A stretch of 64,000 nucleotides of DNA from Planctomicrobium piriforme (lineage in GTDB: Bacteria; Planctomycetota; Planctomycetia; Planctomycetales; Planctomycetaceae). Made by a program: the position numbers and the translations under genes. The stretch lies in contig CAMATH010000014.1 of the NCBI GenBank assembly GCA_945860955.1, positions 22,998-86,997 on the forward strand. Reading direction: 5' to 3'. The notes under the pieces are model-generated. The model did not search any database. It was not told where the DNA came from and saw only the letters and a list, made by a program, of their open reading frames with translations. Of the stretch, positions 21,385 through 30,763 are shown piece after piece. The stretch's first letter is position 1. Each line of letters starts with the position of its first letter.

Positions 21385-23397
21385 GTGACCAGACGACCAC
21401 ACTGTTTGCGCTGGGCGATTCCCCTGGAACTGCTGATTGCGTGCTGTCTCATCGCGGGGAGTCTTCAGGGGGGAGACTGGCCGCAGATCCGCGGACCGAA
21501 TTCCGACGGAATCGCGGTCGATGAGACACTTGCCGACTCCTGGCCCGCCGACGGTCCTCCCCTCTTGTGGACAGTCCGACTCGGCCAGGGTTTCTCTGGA
21601 TTCGCGATCGCGGGGGGCCGTGCCATCACCCAGTACCAGACCCCACTGGGTCAGTATGTTCTCTGTCTCGATGTTCGGGATGGCGGTGTGTTGTGGGAAC
21701 ACAAGTACGGCGAGGCGTACGATCCGGTCGGTATCTACCCCGGTCCTAGGTCCACGCCTGCGATCGCCGATGACGTGGTTGTCTTTCACGCCCCCAATGG
21801 CCTGTTGGGCTGTCTCGATCTTCAACAAGGCCGCGAGATCTGGCAGGTCGATCTCAAGAAAGTGTATGGGCTTTCGGGAACCGGGTTTGGTTGCGCGGCT
21901 TCACCCCTGGTGCGCGACGGCCGAATCTACCTTCCGGTCGGTGGAAAAAACGCCGCCGTCGTCGCCTTGAGTCTGAAAGATGGCTCGCGTCTCTGGAGCC
22001 ATGGCGATGACCCGGCGAGTTACTGTACCCCCACGCCGTTCGAACTTGATGGTGTCGAGCTGGTTGCCAATTTCTTGCAGAACTGCCTGGTGGTTCATGA
22101 ACGGAGAACCGGACGCGAAGTGTGGAGACTGGATCTGTCGGCAGGCTACGACGAACACGCCGCGTCCCCGTTGTTCGCCGACTCGTTGCTGGTGGTCAGT
22201 TCTCCCTTTCGCGCCGGCGCGAGCGCGTATCGTTTGCAAACGGAACGCGCGGAGGGTGGTGATCCGAAGTTGTCGGGAAAAATCGCCTGGCAATCCCCGT
22301 CACTCTCGAACGATACCGCCTCCAGCGTCGCGTTCGAGGGAGCGATCTACGGCTTCGACTTGAAAGATGTGCAGGCGAAGGCGCACCGTCCATCGCGCGG
22401 TGAATTCCGTTGCCTGAATGCCAATGACGGCAAAGTTCGCTGGTCGTCGAGTGATCCGGGACATGCGACCGTGATCGTCGCCGATGGGAAACTCATCCTG
22501 TTCAATGACAAAGGGGAATTGATCCTGGCGCGAGCCGACCGTGATCAATACCTGGAGCTGGGCCGGCGGACCGTCTTCGAAGACGAGGTGTGCTGGACAG
22601 CCCCCGCGCTGGCCGACGGGCGGGTGATTGTCCGATCGCACGGCCGGGCCACCTGCTTCTGGCTGGGAGTTGGTGATCCAGTCAATCCCCCGCGCGACGC
22701 CATCGCCACACTTCCAACCCGGCCACTCTGGCGTCGCTGGCACTGGGCCTGGTTGTTGGGTGGCGAGCGCGAGCATCCTTTCATGCGGGCGGAACCAAGT
22801 GAGTTGGTGCGCTGGTACCTGTTCTGCCTTCTCGGTTGCTGGTCCCCCGCGTGCGTTCTTTCGATGTGCGTCACACATCGCCAACACGCCAGAAACACCG
22901 TTGACCGTGGTCTCGAGGCAATTGGTTGCGATGCGTCGAGCCACGCGCTCCACGAGTGGGCGTTCGCGTCTTTGGGATGGACGCTCATTGTGTTGGGAAT
23001 CGTGGTGACGCCGCTTGCCAATCGGTTCACCAACGACTTCGTGCTGACCTGGCCCGCCGCGATTTATGGAGCGTTTCAAACATCGCTGGCCTACTCACTC
23101 GAACTCTGGCACCGGCCGAGCGATCGCGCGTTGAAACGCCGGGCGAGACTCACCGGTGCCGCCCTGATCGCCATTTGCGCGGCGTACTTCTTGTTGTTGC
23201 GAGATCAGAGTCTGCCACACGAATGGGTCTTCCTGATCTGCGGCGTGTTCTCAGTTCCCACAACCCTTGCCGCCATGGCGATCGTCCGACGGAATTCGTG
23301 GAGCGGGACGCTGCCTCTGGCGTCGCTGGTCGCGTTCTCCGCGTACTACTGGCTGGCCCCGGTGTTGCCTTTGGTGCGCGACTGGATAATGCCTTAG
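21385..23397 (+). CDS. PQQ-like beta-propeller protein with C-terminal membrane domain
   Basis: The 670-residue product starts (GTG) with a signal-anchor-like MTRRPHCLRWAIPLELLIACCLIAG stretch. The propeller (about 30-430) begins with GDWPQIRGPNSDG and shows repeated blades such as GQYVLCLDVRDGGVLWEHKYG and NAAVVALSLKDGSRLWSHG. This is the planctomycete outer-membrane/periplasmic PQQ-like type; cofactor binding is not shown. Unusually, about 220 residues follow with roughly six hydrophobic helices, ending at WLAPVLPLVRDWIMP. The propeller would lie outside the cytoplasm and be anchored by the tail. An upstream GTG (21319) is an alternative start. Function unknown. Confidence 0.78.
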   Translation: MTRRPHCLRWAIPLELLIACCLIAGSLQGGDWPQIRGPNSDGIAVDETLADSWPADGPPLLWTVRLGQGFSGFAIAGGRAITQYQTPLGQYVLCLDVRDGGVLWEHKYGEAYDPVGIYPGPRSTPAIADDVVVFHAPNGLLGCLDLQQGREIWQVDLKKVYGLSGTGFGCAASPLVRDGRIYLPVGGKNAAVVALSLKDGSRLWSHGDDPASYCTPTPFELDGVELVANFLQNCLVVHERRTGREVWRLDLSAGYDEHAASPLFADSLLVVSSPFRAGASAYRLQTERAEGGDPKLSGKIAWQSPSLSNDTASSVAFEGAIYGFDLKDVQAKAHRPSRGEFRCLNANDGKVRWSSSDPGHATVIVADGKLILFNDKGELILARADRDQYLELGRRTVFEDEVCWTAPALADGRVIVRSHGRATCFWLGVGDPVNPPRDAIATLPTRPLWRRWHWAWLLGGEREHPFMRAEPSELVRWYLFCLLGCWSPACVLSMCVTHRQHARNTVDRGLEAIGCDASSHALHEWAFASLGWTLIVLGIVVTPLANRFTNDFVLTWPAAIYGAFQTSLAYSLELWHRPSDRALKRRARLTGAALIAICAAYFLLLRDQSLPHEWVFLICGVFSVPTTLAAMAIVRRNSWSGTLPLASLVAFSAYYWLAPVLPLVRDWIMP

Positions 23398-23412
23398 GAA
23401 GGTGCTGTTATG

Positions 23413-23468
23413 CTCCACGCGGCTGAAAACCAGACGTCTGCCTGGTAGGACGGGTCTCTGACCCGTCC
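23413..23468 (+). repeat. Third copy of the GACGGGTC hairpin repeat
   Basis: It begins TCCACGCGGC and ends with the perfect 9-3-9 hairpin at 23448-23468, matching the copies at 16201-16263 (same strand) and 16308-16362 (opposite strand). It lies 15 bp after the PQQ-like gene, within a 317-bp gap that otherwise shows nothing recognisable. Confidence 0.75.
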
Positions 23469-23714
23469 AACGGCGGCCGGTGCCCAATGACTGAATTCAA
23501 GCCGCTTGGAGTATAAGTACGGAATCGCAGACAAGAGACACCGCCCTTCCGGCTGTGACCGGGGGCCAACTCCCCTTTTCAGGCTGCGCTGTGTGGGGTT
23601 CCCCTTGCCTCCGCGAACGCGCCCGGGTACACCGGAATTCAGGCGATTGCAGGAACGGCTCGGCCGGCTCGGTTCCGTTTCGCGTTCACCATTGGAATTT
23701 GACCTCAACTCTCC

Positions 23715-25034
23715 ATGCCTCAACCTGTCTCCGCCAGCGCTGATCCGAAACGCCCCCCCCACGTCGGTTCGAACCGACGTCGAATGCTGCTGGTCCTGCT
23801 CGCGATTCCCCTGACGACCGGAGTGTTGCTGTACGCGTCCCTCTGGTGGAGCGAACGCCCACTGAAAGCGGTCGAGCGGGCGCTGGCTCAGCGCGACTTT
23901 CCCCGCGCCATGGAGCTGGTTGATAACTACCTCAAGTCCGACCGCAACAGCAGCCGGGCGCTCGACCTCAAGGCGCAGGCACTGGTCGGCCTGCGCAAGT
24001 TCGGCGACGCCCTCGCGATTTACGACCGCGTCGGAACCGATACCGTCCCTGGTCTGCGCGCCTGGGCCGAGGCGATGCTTCATGAAAAACGCTGGTCCGA
24101 CGCGCTCCTTCTCCTGCATGAGGTCGACCAGCGGAAACCCCATGATCCCGATGTCGTCCACCAGCTCTCGGCGTGCGCCATGCAGACGGGCGACTTCGAA
24201 GAGGCGGTACGGAAAGCCGAGGAATTGACTCTCATTCCCGACCATTTCGAACGGGGAACGTTGTTGCTGGGGGTGCTGCACATCAATCATGGCAATTACC
24301 GCTCCGCCGCCGAGGCGTTCGAACAATTGCTGGAGAAAAACCCGCAGGCGACCGGTTTGCAGATCAGTCCCGAGGAGTTTTTTCAGGGACTGGGACAGTC
24401 GTACCTGGGGGACGGCAAGCCCGAACAGGCGATCGAGCGACTCGAACAGGCGATCGCCATTCAGGAGACCGCCGACCGGTTCGCGTTCTTAGGAGACGCC
24501 TGGGAACTCAAGGGAGATCTGGCGAAAGCCGTGGCGGCCTGGGTGAAGTCGATCGCGCTCGATTCCGATCAGGTTCGCGCCCGCGAGGGATTGGCGCGGG
24601 CGGCACTCGAAGAGAGACAGCCGGCTCAGGTGATTGAATGGCTCACCCCGCTTTCAACACCCGACAAACTCACCAGTGCCATCGCCCACTCGCTGAAACG
24701 GGCGAATTCACAATTGGGAGACACTGAGGCGGCGAAAAAATGGGAGGTCGAAGAATCCCGTTTGCGCGACTCCGAAGATCGCAAACGGGCGCTCGACGAT
24801 CTCGTGAAACAGTCGCCCAGATCGTTCTGGGCTCTCGCCGTTCGTGCCCATCGGTTCGCCTCAGAAGGGAACACCCCCCAGGCAGCCAACCTCCTGCGGA
24901 CCGTCGACGAGGTCCGCCGGTCGAGTGCCAAAACGCACGACGACCCCCGGAAGTTCATCGACAAACTGCTGAACGCCGTCCAGGAAGGGACCGAACTCCC
25001 CAGTCTGGATCTGGTGCCGATCGAGATACATTGA
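23715..25034 (+). CDS. Membrane-anchored TPR protein
   Basis: The 439-residue product has one N-terminal transmembrane helix (RMLLVLLAIPLTTGVLLYASLWW, about 24-46) and then TPR-like helical repeats up to about residue 340, for example RALDLKAQALVGLRKFGDAL and AIERLEQAIAIQETADRFAF. The repeats would lie outside the cytoplasm and act as a protein-interaction scaffold. The ligand is unknown. The gene ends 20 bp from the convergent S9 peptidase gene. A perfect 20-bp palindrome sits inside its first 25 codons (23761-23780). Confidence 0.8.
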   Translation: MPQPVSASADPKRPPHVGSNRRRMLLVLLAIPLTTGVLLYASLWWSERPLKAVERALAQRDFPRAMELVDNYLKSDRNSSRALDLKAQALVGLRKFGDALAIYDRVGTDTVPGLRAWAEAMLHEKRWSDALLLLHEVDQRKPHDPDVVHQLSACAMQTGDFEEAVRKAEELTLIPDHFERGTLLLGVLHINHGNYRSAAEAFEQLLEKNPQATGLQISPEEFFQGLGQSYLGDGKPEQAIERLEQAIAIQETADRFAFLGDAWELKGDLAKAVAAWVKSIALDSDQVRAREGLARAALEERQPAQVIEWLTPLSTPDKLTSAIAHSLKRANSQLGDTEAAKKWEVEESRLRDSEDRKRALDDLVKQSPRSFWALAVRAHRFASEGNTPQAANLLRTVDEVRRSSAKTHDDPRKFIDKLLNAVQEGTELPSLDLVPIEIH

Positions 25035-25054
25035 ATCGCGGCATCGCGCGGTAG

Positions 25055-27115
25055 TCACCGCAAATATCGCCGCAACCACTCGACAATTTGCGTCAGGCGG
25101 TGCTTTCGCATATCGGGGGGGCCACTGCGGCTCATGCCGTGACTGGTCGATCGGGGATAGCGCACGAATCGTGACGGAACCCCGTTCAACTGCAGCACTG
25201 TGAAAACCTGTTCTCCCTGTTCCACGTTGCACCGCAGATCCCCCTCGCTGTGAATCACCAGGGTGGGAGTCCGCGCTGCGCCCAGGTGTTTGAGCGGACT
25301 CATCTCCCACAGCGCCTCGGGACGATCCCACGAGTTTCCCGGGAAATACGCGTCCGGCAGATCGGGCAGATCGCTGGAGCCGAACATGCTCACCAGATTG
25401 GAAACACAACGGTCCGTAATCGCGACCGCGAATTCGCGGGTGTGTCCAATGACCCAGTTGGTCATGTAACCGCCGTAGCTTCCACCCATGACTCCCAGTC
25501 GTTTCGAATCGACACAGGGCTGGGCTCGCATGAACTGTGTGACGGCCTGAATGTCCACCCAGTCGGCCGACCCCCAGGCACCACGAATCGCGGCGCAGTG
25601 GTCGCGACCGTACCCCTTGCTCCCGCGCGGATTCGAAAAGAACACCACGTAACCCTGTGCCGCCAGAAGTTGAAATTCATGAAAAAATCCGACGCCATAC
25701 TGGGCGTGCGGCCCACCATGGATCTCCAACACGCCGGGCATTTTGGCCTTCCGAAGTCGGGCTGGTGGCTGCAGCATCCAGACATGGACCCGGGCACCAT
25801 CGTCGGCGGTGATCCAGTGTTCGGTCGGCTCCGCGAGCTCCAGCTCATCCAACAACGGCTGATTGAATCGCGTGAGCGGGGTCACGCGAATCTGGTCGGC
25901 ATCGACCTTGCCGACACAGATTTCCGCCAGACTCGTCGCGGTCCCCACACACAGCCCGAACAACGAGCCACGTTTCGCGACGCTGCCCAGGTGGTGGTCG
26001 GCGACCGCGGTGGTGAGAAATGTGAACTTTCCACCGGCGACCGTCACCGACGCGATGTGCGATCTTCCGTGCTTGCCAAACTTCGCGTACAGGCGTTTGC
26101 TATCGGGACTCCATTCAAATCGCGGCGCGAACGCGGCTTCGGCTGAATCGGAGATACTGACGGCGAGCAGACATTCGTCCGTACCCGCCGTCAGGCTGCG
26201 GGCCTGACCCTGTTCGGGATCGCAGATGAACAACTCAAGATTCTCGACACTGTACGCGCCATCTTTTCCAACCCGGCCGGCGTACGCGATGTGTTTCCCG
26301 TCGGGTGACCAGGCGACGGAGGATTTGGGGCCCTCGGGAAGCCCGGGGATCGGCGTGAATTCCCCGGTCGTCAGATTCCAGCGCATCAATTCGTCGAATT
26401 CTGGATGCAGAATCGCCCGTGGGTGACGGTTCGTCGCGATCACCAGTTGTGTGGAGTCAGGTGAGAAATCGAACGAAAAGGCCCCCAGCGTATCGTCTCG
26501 GTAGACATGGCGGGTCTCTCCCGTGACGGCGTCCAGGACATACAACTGGTACCGCTGACCGTTGAAGTATCCATCGCCATCCAGGCGATACCACATGTCG
26601 TCCAAGACGCGAGGCGGGTCATTTTCTCCCGATTCGGTCCGGGCCTTTTTTGCGGTCTCGGTCCAAGCCGCCTCCTGTTCGCGAAAACTGACGGCGATCC
26701 ACCGGCCATCCGGGGACCAGGTGAACTCCCCAATGGATCCTTCGGGGAATTTCGTCAAAGGAGTCGCCTCCCCCCCGCCGGTCGACATCGTCAGAATCTG
26801 TGCCCCCCCTTTCTCACGGTCCGAGACGATCGCCAGCCGGGTACCATCGGGCGAAAAGCGAGGACGCTGATCTTTGCCGCCGGAGGTGAATTGTCGCGGT
26901 TCGCCCCCATCGGTCGACACCGACCAGATGTTGGTGACAAAGTTGTTCTTCTCCCCGACATGCTTGCGGACAAATACAATCGACTTGCCGTCGGGAGCGA
27001 TCTGTGGGTCGGATACCCTGATGATTCGCGTGAGATCGTCGATCGTGATCAGCCGACGAGTCCCGGCTTCTGAGGTGGAAATTGCAGCGGCGCGACGACG
27101 GGAATTCGGCTTCAT
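25055..27115 (-). CDS. S9 family (prolyl oligopeptidase-like) serine peptidase
   Basis: The 686-residue product has an N-terminal beta-propeller with WD40/TolB-like SPDG blades (about 40-400; RPRFSPDGTRLA, FTWSPDGRWIA) and a C-terminal alpha/beta-hydrolase peptidase domain. The catalytic Ser is in GGSYGGYMTNW, the Asp in HSEGDLRCNVEQGE and the His in STSHGMSRSG. HGGPHAQYG forms the oxyanion region. There is no signal peptide, so it is probably cytoplasmic and cleaves short peptides, as for the S9C acylaminoacyl-peptidase group. The ATG giving MKPNSRRR was chosen. A GTG at 27169 would add 18 residues. Confidence 0.9.
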   Translation of the reverse strand: MKPNSRRRAAAISTSEAGTRRLITIDDLTRIIRVSDPQIAPDGKSIVFVRKHVGEKNNFVTNIWSVSTDGGEPRQFTSGGKDQRPRFSPDGTRLAIVSDREKGGAQILTMSTGGGEATPLTKFPEGSIGEFTWSPDGRWIAVSFREQEAAWTETAKKARTESGENDPPRVLDDMWYRLDGDGYFNGQRYQLYVLDAVTGETRHVYRDDTLGAFSFDFSPDSTQLVIATNRHPRAILHPEFDELMRWNLTTGEFTPIPGLPEGPKSSVAWSPDGKHIAYAGRVGKDGAYSVENLELFICDPEQGQARSLTAGTDECLLAVSISDSAEAAFAPRFEWSPDSKRLYAKFGKHGRSHIASVTVAGGKFTFLTTAVADHHLGSVAKRGSLFGLCVGTATSLAEICVGKVDADQIRVTPLTRFNQPLLDELELAEPTEHWITADDGARVHVWMLQPPARLRKAKMPGVLEIHGGPHAQYGVGFFHEFQLLAAQGYVVFFSNPRGSKGYGRDHCAAIRGAWGSADWVDIQAVTQFMRAQPCVDSKRLGVMGGSYGGYMTNWVIGHTREFAVAITDRCVSNLVSMFGSSDLPDLPDAYFPGNSWDRPEALWEMSPLKHLGAARTPTLVIHSEGDLRCNVEQGEQVFTVLQLNGVPSRFVRYPRSTSHGMSRSGPPDMRKHRLTQIVEWLRRYLR

Positions 27116-27364
27116 GGTGTGGCCCACTTGGGGGAGCGTGCGGACGATTTCGAGAGTTTGACCGGACACTGCAATTTAGCTCTTTCAACCGCTCCGTGAC
27201 AGCGGATCTCGGGCGCGGTGAGACGAGACTCCGTTTCCCTCGCGTCGGGACACGTGGCGAGATCGGAACCGTCAGCTCGGTTTTCCTCGCGGAGGCAATT
27301 CGCCACAATACGCGTTCCGGATCCCCGCCATTGAGTCCACGTTTCTCCAAAGCACACCACAATC

Positions 27365-28519
27365 ATGCGCCAGCCCACCGACACACACTGGAGATCTGTC
27401 GTCACCGCCTGCGTTCTCCTCGCCGGCGCGGTTGGTGTGTTCGCCGACGATCAGGCGGTTGAGAACCTTCGGGTTCGTCCGGATCCGCGATACATTCCCC
27501 CCAGGGGATATGTCTGTTTTCGCACCGCCGCCAAGCCAACAATCGATGGCCGGCTCGATGAGACCGCCTGGCAGCAGGCTCCCTGGACTGACGATTTTGG
27601 CGATATCGAAGGGGACGCCAATACGGTCCCCCGATTCCGGACACGGGCGAAAATGCTATGGGACGACGAGTTCTTCTATGTCGCCGCCGAACTCGAAGAA
27701 CCGCACGTCTGGGGCACACTCACCAAACACGATTCCGTCATCTTTCAAGACAACGATTTCGAAGTGTTTGTCGATCCCGATGCGGATGGACACAACTATG
27801 GCGAATTCGAAATCAACGCCCTCAACACCGGTTGGGATTTGCGTCTGCCGATCCCGTACAAGGATGGGGGCTCCGCCGACGATGGCTGGGAAATTCCCGG
27901 ATTGAAAACAGGTGTCGCGATCGAGGGGACACTCAACGACCCCTCCGACATGGACAAACGTTGGACGATTGAACTGGCGTTTCCCTGGAAAGTTCTCTCG
28001 GCTCTCAAGGCGAAGCCCCCCGAAATCGAACACAGCGCCCCGCGTGACCGCGAACAGTGGCGGGTGAATTTCTCGCGCGTTGAATGGAAACACGAAATCG
28101 CCGACGGCAAGTACCGCAAGATTCCCAACATGGCCGAGGACAACTGGGTCTGGTCACCGCAATACACCGTGAACATGCACCGTCCCGAAACATGGGGAGT
28201 CGTGCAGTTCTCGACGGCGAAAGTCGGGAGTCGTCCGGCCCGCGAGGTCCGATTCTCCCCCGATCCCGCCGGCCAGGCGAAGTATCAGCTCACGCGGATT
28301 TACTACGCGCAGCAGGCGCACCGCGCCCGGCATGGGGAATACGCCGACGTGATCACCAAACTCGATTTGACCCGACTCGAAGATCCCTCCCTTGTCGGAG
28401 AGATTCGACTCACTCCGTTGGAAAAGAGCTACCGCGCGACTGCGATCATCAAGACTTCCGATGGAACGGAAGAGACCTGGCACATCAGCCACGACGCCCG
28501 GATCTGGAAGGGCCCCTGA
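27365..28519 (+). CDS. Exported CBM9-like carbohydrate-binding protein
   Basis: The 384-residue product has a signal peptide (SVVTACVLLAGAVGVFA) and then a CBM9/DOMON-like beta-sandwich at about 50-290. The fold is suggested by PTIDGRLDETAWQQAPW, AKMLWDDEFFYVAAELEEP, DNDFEVFVDPDADGHNY and WTIELAFPWKVL. This signature is common in exported planctomycete proteins annotated as carbohydrate-binding. The C-terminal 90 residues (YQLTRIYYAQQAHRARHGEY) resemble a short helical module seen with such proteins. Catalytic residues are not evident. It may bind a glycan in the periplasm. Confidence 0.78.
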   Translation: MRQPTDTHWRSVVTACVLLAGAVGVFADDQAVENLRVRPDPRYIPPRGYVCFRTAAKPTIDGRLDETAWQQAPWTDDFGDIEGDANTVPRFRTRAKMLWDDEFFYVAAELEEPHVWGTLTKHDSVIFQDNDFEVFVDPDADGHNYGEFEINALNTGWDLRLPIPYKDGGSADDGWEIPGLKTGVAIEGTLNDPSDMDKRWTIELAFPWKVLSALKAKPPEIEHSAPRDREQWRVNFSRVEWKHEIADGKYRKIPNMAEDNWVWSPQYTVNMHRPETWGVVQFSTAKVGSRPAREVRFSPDPAGQAKYQLTRIYYAQQAHRARHGEYADVITKLDLTRLEDPSLVGEIRLTPLEKSYRATAIIKTSDGTEETWHISHDARIWKGP

Positions 28520-28559
28520 TCCGCCTGAACGACGGTCGAAGAATCTTCTTTGACACTTG

Positions 28560-29918
28560 TCAGGCCGCCGGCGACATCAAACGCAGACACAACAGCGCCA
28601 CGTTGTAATAAATCAGCACCCCCAGCGCATCCGACAGAGACGCAATCAGCGGGTTCGACATCAGCGCCGGGTCACAGCCCAGGTGTCGTAGCGCGATGGG
28701 CAACAGCGTGCCGTTGGTCGTTCCGAACGTGACCACCAGCGCGATCGTCGACGCCACAACCAGCGCGTGCGGCCACTGGACGTATTGCGACGCGAACACA
28801 AATGCCATCAGCCCCATCGCTGATCCCAGCACCAGCCCGGTCGCGAATTCCCGTCGAATGATCCGCGGCTGATTCGCCCGACTCATTTCCCCCAGAGACA
28901 TCGAACGGATGATCAAGGTGGCGGACTGTGAACCGGAGTTGCCACCACTGGCGAGAACCAGCGGCAGAAACCAGACCAGCCACTCGTGCTGTTCGGTGAC
29001 ACCGTCGTAGAGATTCAGCAGCGACGACGTCCCAAAGCCGGCGACCAACAGCAGAATCAGCCAAATCCCCCGCTTCCACGCGAGGGTGAAAAACGGTGTC
29101 GAGAGATAGCCATCTTCGAGCGGAGCGACAGCACCCATGCGATGGGCGTCCTCCGTCGCCTCTTCCCGCATGACGTCGAGAACGTCGTCGTGGGTGATGA
29201 TGCCGACCAGGCGTTCTTCTGCGTCGACGACCGGAATGGCGATGAAGTCATACCGGGCCATTTTGTTCGCGACCGCCTCCTGATCGTCGTTCACGTTGAC
29301 CGACAACACGTCGGTCTCCATGATATCGCGCACCAGCGCATCGGGCCGGGCGAGAATCAGCTTGCGGAGGCTGACGAAACCGTGCAGATGGCGGGCTTCA
29401 TCCAGAACGTAGACGTAGTAAATCGTCTCGCGATTGGGAGCCTGGCTGTGCAGGGCGGCGAGCGCCTCGCGCACCGTGAGTTCTTCCCGCAGCGAGGCGT
29501 ACTCGGTGGTCATCAGCGCGCCGGCGCTGGATTCGGGGTACGAGAGCAGCTTGCGGATGTCGCTGCGCTCGGCCTGCGCGATCAACGGCAGCAGCAGTTC
29601 GACCTGATCCTCGTCCATATTGCGGAGCAGTTCGGCCCGGTCGTCCGCGGACATTTCCTCGATCAAAGCCGACAGGCGCGGCTTGTCGATGGTTGAAACG
29701 AGTTCGATCTGCCGATCGAGTTCCATGAACTCGAAAATCTCAACCTGCTGCCTGAGGTTGGATTGAGAAAGGACGTGCCATGCCTCGGCGGGGGTGAGGG
29801 CGGCGAGATTCTCGGCGACGACCCCGGGATGAAAGATCGTGCAGAACTCCCGCATGGCCGGCGCGTCGTTCTCGTTCAGCATTTCCCGGAGTTCGGGGAG
29901 CAGCAACGGATCGTGCAT
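28560..29918 (-). CDS. mgtE: MgtE-type magnesium transporter
   Basis: The 452-residue product has the cytoplasmic MgtE N domain (about 20-130; SADDRAELLRNMDEDQVE), a CBS-domain pair (about 130-255; MTTEYASLREELTVREAL, DIMETDVLSVNVNDDQ) and a membrane part with about five helices. Family landmarks include VLASGGNSGSQS and IASLSDALGVLIYYN. It would carry Mg2+ (possibly Co2+) into the cell, gated by Mg2+ binding to the N and CBS domains. The start MHDPLLLPEL gives the normal family length. Upstream codons overlap the rpsI terminator. No M-box riboswitch is visible in the short upstream gap. Confidence 0.93.
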   Translation of the reverse strand: MHDPLLLPELREMLNENDAPAMREFCTIFHPGVVAENLAALTPAEAWHVLSQSNLRQQVEIFEFMELDRQIELVSTIDKPRLSALIEEMSADDRAELLRNMDEDQVELLLPLIAQAERSDIRKLLSYPESSAGALMTTEYASLREELTVREALAALHSQAPNRETIYYVYVLDEARHLHGFVSLRKLILARPDALVRDIMETDVLSVNVNDDQEAVANKMARYDFIAIPVVDAEERLVGIITHDDVLDVMREEATEDAHRMGAVAPLEDGYLSTPFFTLAWKRGIWLILLLVAGFGTSSLLNLYDGVTEQHEWLVWFLPLVLASGGNSGSQSATLIIRSMSLGEMSRANQPRIIRREFATGLVLGSAMGLMAFVFASQYVQWPHALVVASTIALVVTFGTTNGTLLPIALRHLGCDPALMSNPLIASLSDALGVLIYYNVALLCLRLMSPAA

Positions 29919-29932
29919 GGTCGGGCCGTGGC

Positions 29933-29976
29933 AAAAAAAACCCGAGGAGGAAAGTTGGGGACTTTCCCCCTCGGGG
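29933..29976 (-). terminator. Terminator of the rplM-rpsI operon
   Basis: On the minus strand a long GC-rich hairpin (CCCCGAGGGGGAAAGT pairing with ACTTTCCTCCTCGGG) is followed by eight T. It lies about 95 nt past the rpsI stop and just before the mgtE start, so mgtE probably has its own promoter or depends on readthrough. Confidence 0.85.
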
Positions 29977-30069
29977 CTTGCAGACGAGGGAAGATTGAAG
30001 CGGTCGTTGGGGACGGAGTAAAACCAGGACGCCAGTTCGGATCCGAACCAGCACCCCACCCGACGAATG

Positions 30070-30678
30070 TTAGCGCTTCGAGAACTGGAAGCTGCGGCGG
30101 GCTTTCTTGTGGCCGTACTTCTTGCGTTCCACCATGCGGTCATCGCGCGTGAGGTAGCCGCCGTCGCTGAGCAGTCCGTGCAGTTCGGGGTTGAGCGCTT
30201 GAATCGCGCGGGCCATGCCGAGAACAATCGCCCCGGCCTGACCGTTGATGCCACCACCGCTGGCACGGACCGTGATGTCGACCTGGCCGAACATTCCCAA
30301 AACCTTGAGAGGCTGTTCGATGATCAGACGATTGCGTTCGATAGGGAAGTATTCATCGAAGGCGCGGCCGTTGACGGTGATTTTGCCTGTTCCCTTGGCG
30401 ACCCGCACGCGGGCGACAGCGGTCTTGCGACGTCCAGTCGCCAGCGAGCTGCCATCGGCCTGCACTTTGCCACGCAGCATCGCGGGGAGGCGGATTTTGG
30501 GTTCTTCGGGAACCGAGCCCAATTCGAGGCCCAAAGTGTTCCCCGCAGGGGATTCCACCGCGTCTTCCACCGCGTCTTCGACCACATCTTCGATCGCGTC
30601 GACAACTTCCACTTCTTCGATCGCGTCTTTGTCGATCGGATCCAGGTGGGCGTCGTCAATGTTCATTGGGTCTGCCAT
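30070..30678 (-). CDS. rpsI: Ribosomal protein uS9 with long acidic N-terminal extension
   Basis: The C-terminal part (about 78-202) is a standard uS9: ATGRRKTAVARVRV, GKITVNGRAFDEYFP, RASGGGINGQAGAI, and the C-terminal tail GHKKARRSFQFSKR that reaches the P-site tRNA. About 75 residues precede it, rich in Asp/Glu and including a repetitive DAIEDVVEDAVEDAVE stretch. Normal bacterial uS9 is about 130 residues. The extension is in frame and starts at a clear ATG (MADPMNIDD). It could be a shorter protein from an internal start, but no better ATG is present before the core. It follows rplM by 85 nt. Confidence 0.93.
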   Translation of the reverse strand: MADPMNIDDAHLDPIDKDAIEEVEVVDAIEDVVEDAVEDAVESPAGNTLGLELGSVPEEPKIRLPAMLRGKVQADGSSLATGRRKTAVARVRVAKGTGKITVNGRAFDEYFPIERNRLIIEQPLKVLGMFGQVDITVRASGGGINGQAGAIVLGMARAIQALNPELHGLLSDGGYLTRDDRMVERKKYGHKKARRSFQFSKR

Positions 30679-30763
30679 GGCCGTCTACTTCCTCACACCA
30701 CTGAAAAAATCTGCTGGGAGCTGCTGCGTGCGACGCATGCCACACGGATGGATTCTCTGAAAA

